This document shows, one piece after another, positions 20,455 to 29,512 of a stretch of DNA of 64,000 nt (the first letter of the stretch is position 1; each line of letters opens with the position of its first letter). Source of the DNA: an uncultured Flavobacteriales bacterium (GTDB taxonomy: Bacteria; Bacteroidota; Bacteroidia; Flavobacteriales_G; Salibacteraceae); contig CALSPD010000027.1 in assembly GCA_943788145.1 (NCBI GenBank), positions 31,647 through 95,646 on the forward strand, read 5' to 3'. Below the pieces are notes generated by a model that was not told the origin of the DNA, did no database searches, and saw only the letters and a list, made by a program, of their open reading frames with translations. The translations under genes and the position numbers were made by a program.

Positions 20455-22917
20455 ATGCTTCGAATTGTTTCTCTTTTCATTCTAACATTTGTTTGCTTTA
20501 ATCTAAAAGCTCAATCTCCAGCAGATTGGTGGTTTTTTGGTCAAAATGCAGGGGTGCATTTTACAAGTGGTGGGCCTGTGGCGGATACGAATGGCCAAAT
20601 GGTAACGCAAGAAGGATGTGCCTCCGTTTCTTCCAGTGATGGTGATTTGTTGTTTTACACAGATGGATTAAAAGTTTGGGATGCTTCGCATACGGTAATG
20701 CCTAATGGTGATAGTTTGTACGGGAATGGTAGTTCTACACAAGCGGCCGTTATTGTGCCTTACCCTGGAAATCCTAATAAATATTACATTTTCACTGTAA
20801 GTGGTTGCACGGGCGGCACCTACAATACGGGCAATCATTATTTTGCTTACTCCGTTGTAGATATGAATTTAAACACTGGATTGGGAGATGTGCTAGGTGC
20901 CCAAAAAAATGTGGTGTTATTCGATTCTGCATCTGAGCGTTGTACAGCTGCGCTTCATGCCAATGGCAATGATATTTGGGTGATAGGAAAACAAGAAAAC
21001 AGCAATAAATACTATTCCTTTCATTTAGCAAATTCAGGTATTGTTGACACCGTTATAACTGAAGTCGGCCTTGTCGGAGGATGTGTTGGTTACATGCTCG
21101 CCAATCATGCTGGTGATCAAATTGTAGTAGGCAACTATGGCGCTTCCGTTGAAGTTTTTGGTTTAAATCAGTCAACAGGAGTGCTCGATTCCGTTTTAAC
21201 GCTTACTCCAGGTGCTTATGGCGTGCATTTTTCTCCTAGTGATGAATTACTATACACAGCGAGTTTAACCAACATTTTTCAGTACGATTTAACCGCAGCG
21301 AATGTGCAAGGATCTCAATTTTCGGTAACCACGGTGTCGGGTCTTTATACAATTGCTGAAGGTCCAGATGAAAAGCTTTACACGTCTAAATATCAAACAA
21401 GTTATTTAGCCAGAATCAATGATCCCAATCAGTTGGGTGCAGCCTGTAATTTTCAAGATTCTGCTGTTTACTTGGAAGGGCGTATTTGTAGAGTTGGTCT
21501 TCCCAACCATGTGGCTGCAGGTCTTTTTCTTATTGGAGACATTGATGTAGACGGTCGCTGTTTTGGTGATTCCACCTTCTTTACGGTGGATACAACCAAC
21601 GCGGATAGCGTGCGGTGGAATTTTGGCGATCCAAGCACAGGTGTTTTGAACCAATCCACAGCTTTTAGCGATTGGCATTTATACAGTGACACTGGCGAGT
21701 TTCTGGTCACACTTATAGTATACAAGGATTCACTAATTGATACGGCTTATCAAACCGTAATGATTTACCCTTACGCAGTTGTTGACTTGGGTCCCGATAC
21801 AATAGTTTGTCGTGGAACGGAGCTCATTTTTAGTGCAGCCCAACCCTACGCTCAGTTTCTATGGCACGATACCACCTCGGCTGACACGTTTTTGACTACA
21901 GGTGAAAATATAGTTTGGGCTCAAGTTTCGGGTTATTGCGACACGGTTTCGGACACGATATTTATTTCCTATGATGATACGATTGAATTTGACCTTGGGC
22001 CCGACACGCTGCTTTGTGGTGGAACAGGTTATTTCATCGATGCCAATGTTCAAGAAAACGCCATCATTCAATGGAATACGGGCGATTCAGTGGATGCTAT
22101 AACCGTTACCGAAAGTGGGATTTACGAAATGAATGCAGTTAATACCTGCGGATCAGTAAATGACACGATTAAGGTCACTTTTAAACCGATTCCGAGCCTT
22201 ACGCTTCTACCTGCCGACACGCTCAACTGTTTTGATAAAGCCATTGTTTTGACCCGACCTGATTTGGATAGCACGACTTTCATTTGGAGTGATTCTACCA
22301 AGAAGAAGACTTATACCGTTGATTCGACAGAAACGGTCTGGTTGGCGGCTTTCAACGAATGTGGCTCATCCATTGACACCATCAATATTGTATTTAACGG
22401 AGAAATCAAATCGGAACTTGGTACGGACACCATCATTTGTAATCTAGACTCTCTCGTCTTGAATGCGTATCAATATGGTGCGACTTATATCTGGAATACT
22501 GGCGATACGGCCGACTCTATTGTTTCGGGCACGAAAAGCCAATTGTACATTGTTACCATCACTTTACGTGAATGTCAGACCATAGAGTCGAGACGGGTTG
22601 ATCTATCCGATGTGTTTTGTCCAGGTATCGATTGCCGCTTACATACCATGAACGTTTTTACCCCTAATGGAGATGGCGTAAACGATATTTGGCGCGCCTC
22701 GAGTGATTGTGAAATCCTTTCGTATCAGCTTAATATTTACAACCGTTGGGGGCAGCTAGTTCATTCTAGCGCCAATGCTGAATTTGGTTGGGATGGCTTT
22801 ATCGATGGCGTTCCAGCGTCAGAAGGAACATACTTTTTTGAACTTCAATTCCGAGACACGGTTGTTGTCGATGTCGATCGACAAGGATTTAAAGGCTCAA
22901 TAACGCTACAGCGGTAG
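20455..22917 (+). CDS. T9SS type B surface protein, copy 4 of the tandem array
   Basis: The start at 20455 gives MLRIVSLFILTFVCFNLKAQ, then SPADWWFFGQNAGVHF. The head is the most distinct of copies 2-4, with an insertion around YIFTVSGCTGGTYNTG and its own propeller strands. The PKD-like segment (VRWNFGDPSTGVLNQS), Ig repeats and type B sorting domain match copies 2 and 3. The final 1077 bases again align without indels, with a modest number of base changes. The gene ends the array and converges on an OmpA-like lipoprotein gene, whose stop lies 2 bases away. No terminator was seen between them. Confidence 0.8.
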   Translation: MLRIVSLFILTFVCFNLKAQSPADWWFFGQNAGVHFTSGGPVADTNGQMVTQEGCASVSSSDGDLLFYTDGLKVWDASHTVMPNGDSLYGNGSSTQAAVIVPYPGNPNKYYIFTVSGCTGGTYNTGNHYFAYSVVDMNLNTGLGDVLGAQKNVVLFDSASERCTAALHANGNDIWVIGKQENSNKYYSFHLANSGIVDTVITEVGLVGGCVGYMLANHAGDQIVVGNYGASVEVFGLNQSTGVLDSVLTLTPGAYGVHFSPSDELLYTASLTNIFQYDLTAANVQGSQFSVTTVSGLYTIAEGPDEKLYTSKYQTSYLARINDPNQLGAACNFQDSAVYLEGRICRVGLPNHVAAGLFLIGDIDVDGRCFGDSTFFTVDTTNADSVRWNFGDPSTGVLNQSTAFSDWHLYSDTGEFLVTLIVYKDSLIDTAYQTVMIYPYAVVDLGPDTIVCRGTELIFSAAQPYAQFLWHDTTSADTFLTTGENIVWAQVSGYCDTVSDTIFISYDDTIEFDLGPDTLLCGGTGYFIDANVQENAIIQWNTGDSVDAITVTESGIYEMNAVNTCGSVNDTIKVTFKPIPSLTLLPADTLNCFDKAIVLTRPDLDSTTFIWSDSTKKKTYTVDSTETVWLAAFNECGSSIDTINIVFNGEIKSELGTDTIICNLDSLVLNAYQYGATYIWNTGDTADSIVSGTKSQLYIVTITLRECQTIESRRVDLSDVFCPGIDCRLHTMNVFTPNGDGVNDIWRASSDCEILSYQLNIYNRWGQLVHSSANAEFGWDGFIDGVPASEGTYFFELQFRDTVVVDVDRQGFKGSITLQR
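21841..22917 (+). repeat. 1077-bp 3' module, copy 4
   Basis: It has the same length as the other modules. Slightly more base changes than between copies 2 and 3 are clustered around the segment encoding SLTLLPADTLNC. The final 250 bases are again almost the same as copy 2. Confidence 0.85.
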
Positions 22918-22919
22918 TC

Positions 22920-23756
22920 TTATTTGCCAATCCGCATAAGATTCAGCGCCTCTTCATTATTGGTTTCAATGATAATCTCCACCTTATCGCAATTGGTTTT
23001 TCTTCCGCTTGCTGCATTTTCACAAATCTGAGCACCAATCATTGCATCAAATGATTTGTAAGTACTTGATTTTAATAAGTCTTTGTCCAATACAGCCGCC
23101 TTATTGCTTGCAGATAATTTGCCTTCATCGTTATCGCTAATTCCAACGATATATAGGGTCAGGCCTCTTGAAACTTCTAATACCGGTAAAAAACGGTTGA
23201 TGAAGGTTTGTCCACTAGCTGAAATCGATGATTTATCTGATGAGAACAAGGCATTGTCTTTTACCGTAATGATCATTTTTGAACCTTTTAGTTCGACCAA
23301 TACTTCCCCGTTCTTATACGGTTCCATGGCAATAGTAGCCGCTGTATTTGCATTTTTTAATTGAGTTTCATTCTTCGCGATCGCTTCGCGCGATTCGGTG
23401 CCTTGACTTTCCTGATGCATTTTCATCATGTCCAATTCGTGCTGTTGCATCCGTTCTTGGTCAAGCATGCCCAATTGTTCCATACTCAATGGCGGCATAT
23501 TGGCGGCTTTAATTTGCTCGTTTAGCTGTCGAATTTCATTATGTGCATCTTTCAATTGCATACTCAAATCATCTACACGAGGGTCTTCTTGCATGACTCC
23601 ATCTCGCTCGGGATTCGCCTGATTTTGCAGGGCCGATAAAATATTCTGTGATGTTCGTAATTGTTCGACTTCGGATTCCAAGGCCGAGTATTTTTTACTT
23701 GAAACACAAGAGGTAAGTAATAGCGAAGCAAAAGCAATGGATAGAGCTGTTTTCAT
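22920..23756 (-). CDS. Lipoprotein with coiled coil and OmpA-like C-terminus
   Basis: The signal MKTALSIAFASLLLTSC ends in a clear lipobox, so Cys17 should be lipidated. Residues 20-140 are charged and probably coiled coil (YSALESEVEQLRTSQN, then MQQHELDMMKMHQESQ). The C-terminal half contains NALFSSDKSSISASGQTFI and LTLYIVGISDN, which resembles a degenerate OmpA-type peptidoglycan-binding domain (family form: F..gs..l...g...l). A lipoprotein anchored in a membrane and touching the cell wall is plausible. It is separated from the upstream outer-membrane protein gene by a terminator, so it has its own promoter. The OmpA-like call is tentative because the usual NxxLSxxRA motif is weak (NKAAVLDKDLL). 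Confidence 0.65.
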   Translation of the reverse strand: MKTALSIAFASLLLTSCVSSKKYSALESEVEQLRTSQNILSALQNQANPERDGVMQEDPRVDDLSMQLKDAHNEIRQLNEQIKAANMPPLSMEQLGMLDQERMQQHELDMMKMHQESQGTESREAIAKNETQLKNANTAATIAMEPYKNGEVLVELKGSKMIITVKDNALFSSDKSSISASGQTFINRFLPVLEVSRGLTLYIVGISDNDEGKLSASNKAAVLDKDLLKSSTYKSFDAMIGAQICENAASGRKTNCDKVEIIIETNNEEALNLMRIGK

Positions 23757-23761
23757 ATGGT

Positions 23762-23795
23762 ATAAAATAAAAAGCCACCAAAAATTGGTGGCTTC
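23762..23795 (-). terminator. Rho-independent terminator after the outer-membrane protein gene
   Basis: On the reverse strand, AAGCCACC and GGTGGCTT form a stem of about eight pairs with a seven-base AT loop, followed by a T-rich tail. It lies directly 3' of the stop at 23821 and before the start of the next reverse gene at 23756. Confidence 0.75.
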
Positions 23796-23820
23796 AAATA
23801 TCGCTTCTTGATTCTAATTA

Positions 23821-24747
23821 TTAGAAGGCAACACCTAGAGAGATGTTTAATAATCTTAATCGACCTAAAAATCCATTGAAATCAGCTGACACAGAATTCG
23901 AATTTCCAACGAAAGATATCTTGTTGCCAATGTAGGGAAGTGCAGCGATCACTTGTCCTATGCCTTCGTCAAATCCATCGGCAATCGTTTTCCAAGTCGG
24001 GGTGTCATCATCAGTCATGTCAACGGGTTGGCCGGTCATTGCAGTTAAATCGGCTTCAATTTGTGCTTGATCAATTAAAGTTCCGTCTACACCAGTTGAA
24101 ATGCTACCCATTCCACCTCCAAAACCTAACCAAAGGATGTCTAAGGCCACGCGATCGCCTATCAACCATTGATTACCAATACCGATTACAGCTCCAAAGT
24201 TTTTCATTTGAACAGTTAAATCGTAGTTGTTGTTGTATAAATAAGGAACCGATCCAATGGAAGTGTTGACATCCATTATATATCCATAGTTAATAGCCAT
24301 GATTGTTTTCAATGATGAATAATAGGGTTCGACACTCAAATAGAATCCTCGTGGAGCGCCTTTTTTACCAGGATAAAACCTGAATTCGGGGCTCAGATAA
24401 AGGCGATTCGTGGTTAAGGAAGTGATGACTCCGTATCCTTTGGCAGGATCAATACCAGTGCTCAAGGCGGTATTTGCTTCCGTCATAATTCGCGATAGCT
24501 GTCGCTTTGGGCCAAAAATAATGTTGGCGCTTAAACTAATTTTTGAACCAAGGGCACGCTCATAGGTCAAGTTCAATGGGATAGAACTAACAGGTATGAG
24601 ACCAACCATAGTCCGAATTGGTTTCGTTTTAATGACATTGTTCCGAGATGGAATTACGTCTTCTGACGAACTCATTTCGACTTCTTGCGCACAAAGGGAT
24701 CCCATCAATAAGGTGCCTAAAAGAGCTAAAGTGATTTTTTTATTCAT
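23821..24747 (-). CDS. Outer-membrane beta-barrel-like protein
   Basis: The signal peptide is MNKKITLALLGTLLMGSLCAQ. The rest alternates polar and hydrophobic residues and ends in an aromatic Phe (LLNISLGVAF), as expected for an outer-membrane barrel. Features include LTYERALGSKISLSANIIFGPKR and GIGNQWLIGDRVALDILWLG, which resemble the DUF3575 group of small barrels, though this is by eye only. Length is 308 residues. It is divergent from the PadR gene, with 168 bases between their starts. No function can be assigned. Confidence 0.6.
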   Translation of the reverse strand: MNKKITLALLGTLLMGSLCAQEVEMSSSEDVIPSRNNVIKTKPIRTMVGLIPVSSIPLNLTYERALGSKISLSANIIFGPKRQLSRIMTEANTALSTGIDPAKGYGVITSLTTNRLYLSPEFRFYPGKKGAPRGFYLSVEPYYSSLKTIMAINYGYIMDVNTSIGSVPYLYNNNYDLTVQMKNFGAVIGIGNQWLIGDRVALDILWLGFGGGMGSISTGVDGTLIDQAQIEADLTAMTGQPVDMTDDDTPTWKTIADGFDEGIGQVIAALPYIGNKISFVGNSNSVSADFNGFLGRLRLLNISLGVAF

Positions 24748-24857
24748 GTTTTCTAGGGTTTAATTTGAATAAATACAAAGCTCTGTATCTCCCGTTTAGT
24801 AGGAGATACGGTGATAATCGTGTACCATCTACGGTAAAAAACCTAAAATAATTACAG

Positions 24858-24876
24858 TACTATGTAATGCATAGTA
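24858..24876. promoter_or_regulatory. Candidate PadR operator (19-bp inverted repeat)
   Basis: TACTATGTAATGCATAGTA is a perfect inverted repeat of 7 bases with a 5-base spacer. It lies about 15 bases before the -7 box of the padR-like gene, where a repressor could block polymerase, and contains ATG/CAT half-sites like those PadR proteins often use. Autoregulation is an inference. Confidence 0.45.
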
Positions 24877-24890
24877 ATGGTTTATACCTA

Positions 24891-24898
24891 TATATTTG
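24891..24898 (+). promoter_or_regulatory. -7 promoter box TATATTTG for the PadR-PspC operon
   Basis: Exact match to TAnnTTTG, 17 bases before the ATG at 24916. A candidate operator lies just upstream. Confidence 0.5.
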
Positions 24899-24915
24899 TC
24901 CGGAAATCAATTTTT

Positions 24916-25269
24916 ATGAACATAGAAAACTCAAAAGCGCAGTTAAGGAAAGGGATATTGGAGTTTTGTGTTTTGGCACTTTTGAAGCACAAGGAGGCGT
25001 ATCCGTCCGAATTATTGACTTCGCTCAAGGAGGCTCAATTGATTGTGGTTGAAGGCACTTTATATCCGTTGTTGAGCCGCCTTAAAAATGCAGGCCTCCT
25101 CACGTATAGGTGGGAAGAATCTAAATCTGGCCCCCCACGTAAATACTATTGCTTAACCGAACAAGGCGTTACATTTTTAGCAGAATTATCATCATCATGG
25201 GATGATTTGAAACTAGCTGTAGAAGCCTTATTAAAAGATAACCAAACGAAAACGAAGGACTCAAAATGA
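24916..25269 (+). CDS. PadR-family transcriptional regulator
   Basis: The 117-residue protein begins MNIENSKAQLRKGILEFCVL; an upstream codon at 24877 would add a non-family extension. The PadR winged helix is clear: LLKHKEAYPSELLTSLKEA, then the wing VVEGTLYPLLSRLKNAGLL and the GPPRKYYCLTEQG strand. A short C-terminal dimerisation helix follows. PadR proteins repress transcription and respond to ligands or stress. Here it is translationally coupled to the PspC-domain gene, its stop overlapping the next ATG (ATGA). This is a common Bacteroidota pair in which the regulator controls an envelope-stress membrane protein. Confidence 0.9.
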   Translation: MNIENSKAQLRKGILEFCVLALLKHKEAYPSELLTSLKEAQLIVVEGTLYPLLSRLKNAGLLTYRWEESKSGPPRKYYCLTEQGVTFLAELSSSWDDLKLAVEALLKDNQTKTKDSK

Positions 25270-26934
25270 AAAAAACAATACAAGTAAACCTCAGCGGTCA
25301 GGTCTTCACGTTGGACGAAGATGCTTACGACCGTTTATCGGCCTACCTCAATCAAATTAGTCGGCTTTACGATAGAAGCGCAGGAAAAGAAGAGATTCTG
25401 CAAGATATTGAAGTGCGCATTGCCGAGTTATTCATCGAAAAACTTGGAGAGTTAAGGCAAGTGGTTAGCCTTCGAGATGTGGATTCCGTGATCGAAATTA
25501 TGGGTCGTCCTGAGCAGTTTGAAGGAGACTTTGACGGTGAATCGGAAGCCAGTAGATCAAGTACTTACGAAGAAAATGAATATCGGGCTAGGCGATTATT
25601 TCGCGATCCAGATGATCAAGTGATTGGTGGTGTTTGTTCGGGAATTGGTTACTATTTTGGCATTGATCCACTTTGGGTACGCATCGCTTTTGTTTTAGCA
25701 TTGGTGGTATTCGGAACAGGCGTTTTGTTTTATATCATACTCCACATCATTGTTCCAGAGGCGAAAACAGCCTCTGAGAAGTTGCACATGCGGGGTGAAC
25801 CTGTAAACATTGGGAGCATTGGCAAATCCATCGAGGAAGAACTAAATGCCTTTGGAGAACGCTTTTCAAATAGTGGGGGCGCTTTCGGGCGAAGCAGCGG
25901 AAAAAAAGCTCGCACGAGGAATTGATCGAACGTTTTATTTCATAGCTGAATTGCTGCGAAAGCTCTTTAACGTTATAGGTAAATTCCTCGGAGCCTTATT
26001 TGTCATTTTAGGAACCTTCACCGTAATCGCACTTTTAGCTGCGTTGTTCAATGTAGCCGATGTCATTCATTTTGGTGCCGATCGATGGAGTGCGAGCATG
26101 GATATTTACGAGTGGGGTGAGATTGTTTTTGATTCGTCTGAGTGGTTAATAGCATCAGTGGCAGGATTATTCTTGCTTGTCGGAATACCTTTCATTGCCC
26201 TAGCTTATAGCGGATTAACACTACTCTTTCCAGGAAATCGTATTCCGTATTTGGGCACAGCCCTGTTCGGGCTATGGTTTTTAGGATTGGTCTTGACCAT
26301 TTTCTCTGGATTTAGCATCCTAAAATCATTTTCAAAGGAAGAAACAGTAATTGAACGCTATGCGTTGGAAGAACTAGGAATTCGCCAAGACACGTTGATC
26401 ATACGATCTGGGAGTGATCCGTTTAACATATCGGCAAGTCGCGGATACAGCGCAAACCGAGATTTTATGATCAAATTGAGCGATGATAAAGTTACCAGAG
26501 GAAATCTTGAATTTACCATCATGGAAATGCCGTCAAAAAGGGCAGTGGTCGAGATTTGCAAAAGGTCTGAAGGTGCCACGTTTGATCAGGCGCAAAGTAA
26601 AGCCGAAGCCATCAATTACAGCTTTGAAAATGACAGCAATACGCTCATCTTTAATCCATTTTTCACGTTTCCATCTCGAGATTTGTTGCGGGCTCAGGAA
26701 CTAACCATTCATTTATCTATGACGGAAGGAATGGTCGTTTTTTTAGATGAATCATCAAAACGCATTATAAAGGATATTCCGAATGTCACCAATATTTATG
26801 ACCCTTATATGACGGGACATTATTGGAAAATGGAAAAAGAAGGATTGATCTGTCTGGATTGCGAGGAAATCGAAAAAAGTGATGCTCAAAATGAAGGCAT
26901 CAAAGAAGTTTCGATTCAAGTGAACATAGACTAA
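25266..26934 (+). CDS. PspC-domain membrane protein, split by a frameshift
   Basis: The N-terminal part begins MKKTIQVNLSGQVFTLDED, which Bacteroidota PspC proteins share. It includes RRLFRDPDDQVIGGVCSGIGYYFG, a PspC domain with one membrane segment, and PVNIGSIGKSIEEELNAFG. It stops at 25925. A frame starting at 25846 goes on with FYFIAELLRKLFNVIGKFLG, several membrane segments and a beta-rich C-terminal domain to 26934. Removing one A from the seven-base run at 25901-25907 gives a continuous 555-residue protein, the normal size. PspC proteins sense or buffer envelope stress. The gene is coupled to the PadR regulator upstream. As read it makes a short product and a separate C-terminal piece. 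Confidence 0.8.
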
Positions 26935-26964
26935 AAAAGAGGCTGTTTAGTTAGGTAAGGTGAG

Positions 26965-26991
26965 GCCTGAAATCCTTTATAGATTTCGGGC
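26965..26991 (+). terminator. Possible rho-independent terminator after the PspC gene
   Basis: GCCTGAAATC and GATTTCGGGC can form a 10-bp stem (one G-T pair) with a 7-base loop. The T tail is short (TTT, then ACTGTTTT), so termination may be partial. Confidence 0.5.
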
Positions 26992-27094
26992 TTTACTGTT
27001 TTCACTTTGCGGCCTTGGTTGATTATCTTCGCGCGTCAGCCGAGGCGATTGATTCACGCTTTTAGGCTACTCACAACTGAAAAAATCAACTTAT

Positions 27095-29512
27095 ATGGCA
27101 GAAACCGCGGCACGAGAAGAAAAGGAGATTAGCAGAGACGAGCTCAAAATAGAGATACTCAACGATTATCGGTTGGCCAATGTTAGTCGAGAAGTGAGCC
27201 TTTTGGGAAGACGAGAAGTACTTACGGGAAAAGCCAAGTTTGGCATTTTAGGTGACGGGAAAGAATTGGCACAATTGGCGCTTGCTAAACAATGGATGCC
27301 AGGAGATTGGCGATCTGGCTATTATCGAGATCAGACTATGATGATGGCAGCAGGATTGCTCACACCTGAGCAGTTTTTCGCCCAATTGTATGCTACTGCT
27401 GAAATAGAGCATGAGCCGGCATCTGCGGGCCGGATGATGAATGGCCATTATGCTTCAAGGACGCTGGATGAAAATGGTGATTTTATCGACCTCATGGCCC
27501 AACCGAATTCATCTGCCGATATTTCGCCAACGGCTGGGCAAATGCCGCGACTTTTAGGCCTCGGATTGGCGAGTAAATTCTATCGAAACAACCCTGAGTT
27601 AACGAATCACGAGCGATTTAGCAACAAAGGAAATGAAGTTGCTTTCGGCACCATTGGTGATGCCTCCACAAGTGAAGGTCCGTTTTGGGAAGCGATGAAT
27701 GCGGCCGGTGTTCTACAAGTACCTATCGTGATGTCAGTATGGGACGATGGTCACGGTATATCGGTTCCAAAAGAATTTCAAACGATAAAACAAAGCATCA
27801 GCGAAGCGCTTGCTGGATTTCAGCGAACGGATAGTCAACCGGGCTTTGAGATCTTAAGAGTAAGAGGTTGGGATTATCCAAACTTGGTTTTGACTTACGA
27901 AAAAGCTGTCCGAATTGCACGTGAAGAGCATGTTCCAGTTTTGGTGCATGTCGAAGAAGTAACTCAACCACAAGGACATAGTACAAGTGGTTCGCATGAA
28001 CGATACAAAAGCGCTGAGCGACTACAATGGGAAAAGGATTTTGACCCTATTTCCAAGTTTAAGGAATGGATATTATCCAAGGCATTGGCGACTGATGAGG
28101 AATTGGCTAACATTGAGTCAGAGGCAAAAAAAACGGCCCGCGATGCGAAAAACGAAGCTTGGAAAACCTTTTTGGCACCTATAAAAGAAGATCATAAGGC
28201 TGTTGTCCAGCTTATTACCAACCTAGGTGCTGAAAGTAAGAATGCCGTTTTTATCAATAAGGTACGTGATTCGATAGCGAGCGCCACCGATCCGCTTCGC
28301 AAGGAAGTGTATGAAGCTGCTCGCAAAGCACTCCGATATGCTCGAAAGGAAAACTTGGTTTCGAAGGCTCCTTTGATCCGTTGGATTAACAATGGTCTGG
28401 AAGAAAACCACGAGCGTTATTCTTCTTTTTTATACAGCCAATCGTCCGATTCGCCTTTAAAAGCTAAGGCCGTTGCCGCGACTTATGATGGAGAAAAGCA
28501 AGTAGATGGTCGAGAAATTCTACGCGACAATTTTGACGCCTTACTGAAGAAATACCCTGAACTCATCGTATTTGGCGAAGATGCTGGGAAAATTGGTGGA
28601 GTAAATCAAGGTTTGGAAGGCCTGCAAGCCAAATATGGCGTTCATCGAGTTTTTGACACGGGTATTCGAGAGTGTACCATTGTTGGACAAGGTATTGGCA
28701 TGGCCATGCGCGGATTAAGACCAATAGCCGAGATTCAGTATTTGGATTATTTACTCTATGCTCTTCAAATTTTGAGCGATGATTTAGCTACGGTTCAATA
28801 TCGAACGCGAGGCGGGCAAAAGGCCCCTTTAATCATCCGAACAAGAGGGCACCGATTGGAAGGAATATGGCACAGTGGTTCTCCTATGGGAATGATTGTT
28901 CATGCGCTTCGAGGAATGCACGTCTGCGTGCCAAGAAATATGTGTCAGGCAGCTGGAATGTACAACACGTTGATGGCTGGTGATGATCCTGCTCTTGTGA
29001 TCGAATCGTTGAATGGATATCGATTAAAGGAAAAGCTTCCAACCAATTTGGGCGAGTTCAGTGTTGAGTTGGGTAAAGTTGAAACCATGCTTGAAGGCGA
29101 TGATATTACCATTGTTACATATGGTTCCATGGTACGAATGTGTGTGGAGTCTGCCAAGAGCTTGCATGAAGCAGGCATTTCAGCCGAAGTAATTGATGTG
29201 CAAACGCTTTTGCCATTCGATCGCAACCACGACATTGTTGAAAGCATCAAAAAGACAAATCGAGTCATATTTATTGACGAAGATGTGCCAGGTGGAGCCT
29301 CGGCTTACATGATGCAAGAAGTTTTAGAGAAACAAGGCGCATATCAGTATTTAGACACCCCTCCGACTACGTTATCGTCTAAGTCCCATCGTCCGGCCTA
29401 CGGATCCGATGGTGATTACTTTTCGAAGCCTTCAAACGAAGATATATTCGAAACCATTTATGCCATCATGAACGAGTCTGACCCACAGACTTATCCAGAT
29501 ATGTATGCGTAA
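27095..29512 (+). CDS. 2-oxoacid dehydrogenase E1, alpha and beta subunits fused
   Basis: One 805-residue chain holds both E1 subunits. The N-terminal half has the thiamine-diphosphate site GDASTSEGPFWEAMNAAGV and HGISVP. The C-terminal half starts near residue 470 (VDGREILRDNFDALLKK) with VFGEDAG, FDTGIRECTIVGQGIGMAMRG and the E1-beta C-terminal domain (VTYGSMV, DVQTLLPFD). Such fused proteins decarboxylate branched-chain 2-oxoacids (or pyruvate) and pass the acyl group to an E2 lipoyl protein, which is not in this window. It is first in an overlapping run with an outer-membrane protein, an AlgX-like protein and a glycosyltransferase; its last 8 bases contain the next start. Substrate is inferred, not certain. 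Confidence 0.85.
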   Translation: MAETAAREEKEISRDELKIEILNDYRLANVSREVSLLGRREVLTGKAKFGILGDGKELAQLALAKQWMPGDWRSGYYRDQTMMMAAGLLTPEQFFAQLYATAEIEHEPASAGRMMNGHYASRTLDENGDFIDLMAQPNSSADISPTAGQMPRLLGLGLASKFYRNNPELTNHERFSNKGNEVAFGTIGDASTSEGPFWEAMNAAGVLQVPIVMSVWDDGHGISVPKEFQTIKQSISEALAGFQRTDSQPGFEILRVRGWDYPNLVLTYEKAVRIAREEHVPVLVHVEEVTQPQGHSTSGSHERYKSAERLQWEKDFDPISKFKEWILSKALATDEELANIESEAKKTARDAKNEAWKTFLAPIKEDHKAVVQLITNLGAESKNAVFINKVRDSIASATDPLRKEVYEAARKALRYARKENLVSKAPLIRWINNGLEENHERYSSFLYSQSSDSPLKAKAVAATYDGEKQVDGREILRDNFDALLKKYPELIVFGEDAGKIGGVNQGLEGLQAKYGVHRVFDTGIRECTIVGQGIGMAMRGLRPIAEIQYLDYLLYALQILSDDLATVQYRTRGGQKAPLIIRTRGHRLEGIWHSGSPMGMIVHALRGMHVCVPRNMCQAAGMYNTLMAGDDPALVIESLNGYRLKEKLPTNLGEFSVELGKVETMLEGDDITIVTYGSMVRMCVESAKSLHEAGISAEVIDVQTLLPFDRNHDIVESIKKTNRVIFIDEDVPGGASAYMMQEVLEKQGAYQYLDTPPTTLSSKSHRPAYGSDGDYFSKPSNEDIFETIYAIMNESDPQTYPDMYA

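Noticed and set aside
21406..21725. Antisense open frames inside copy 4 of the array
   Set aside because: They follow the coding strand's codon pattern, and equivalent frames break in the sister copies.
14000..22900. Long repeats in the surface-protein array as a possible CRISPR or integron
   Set aside because: Repeats are over 1 kb and lie inside open reading frames; there are no short spaced repeats, att sites or integrase.
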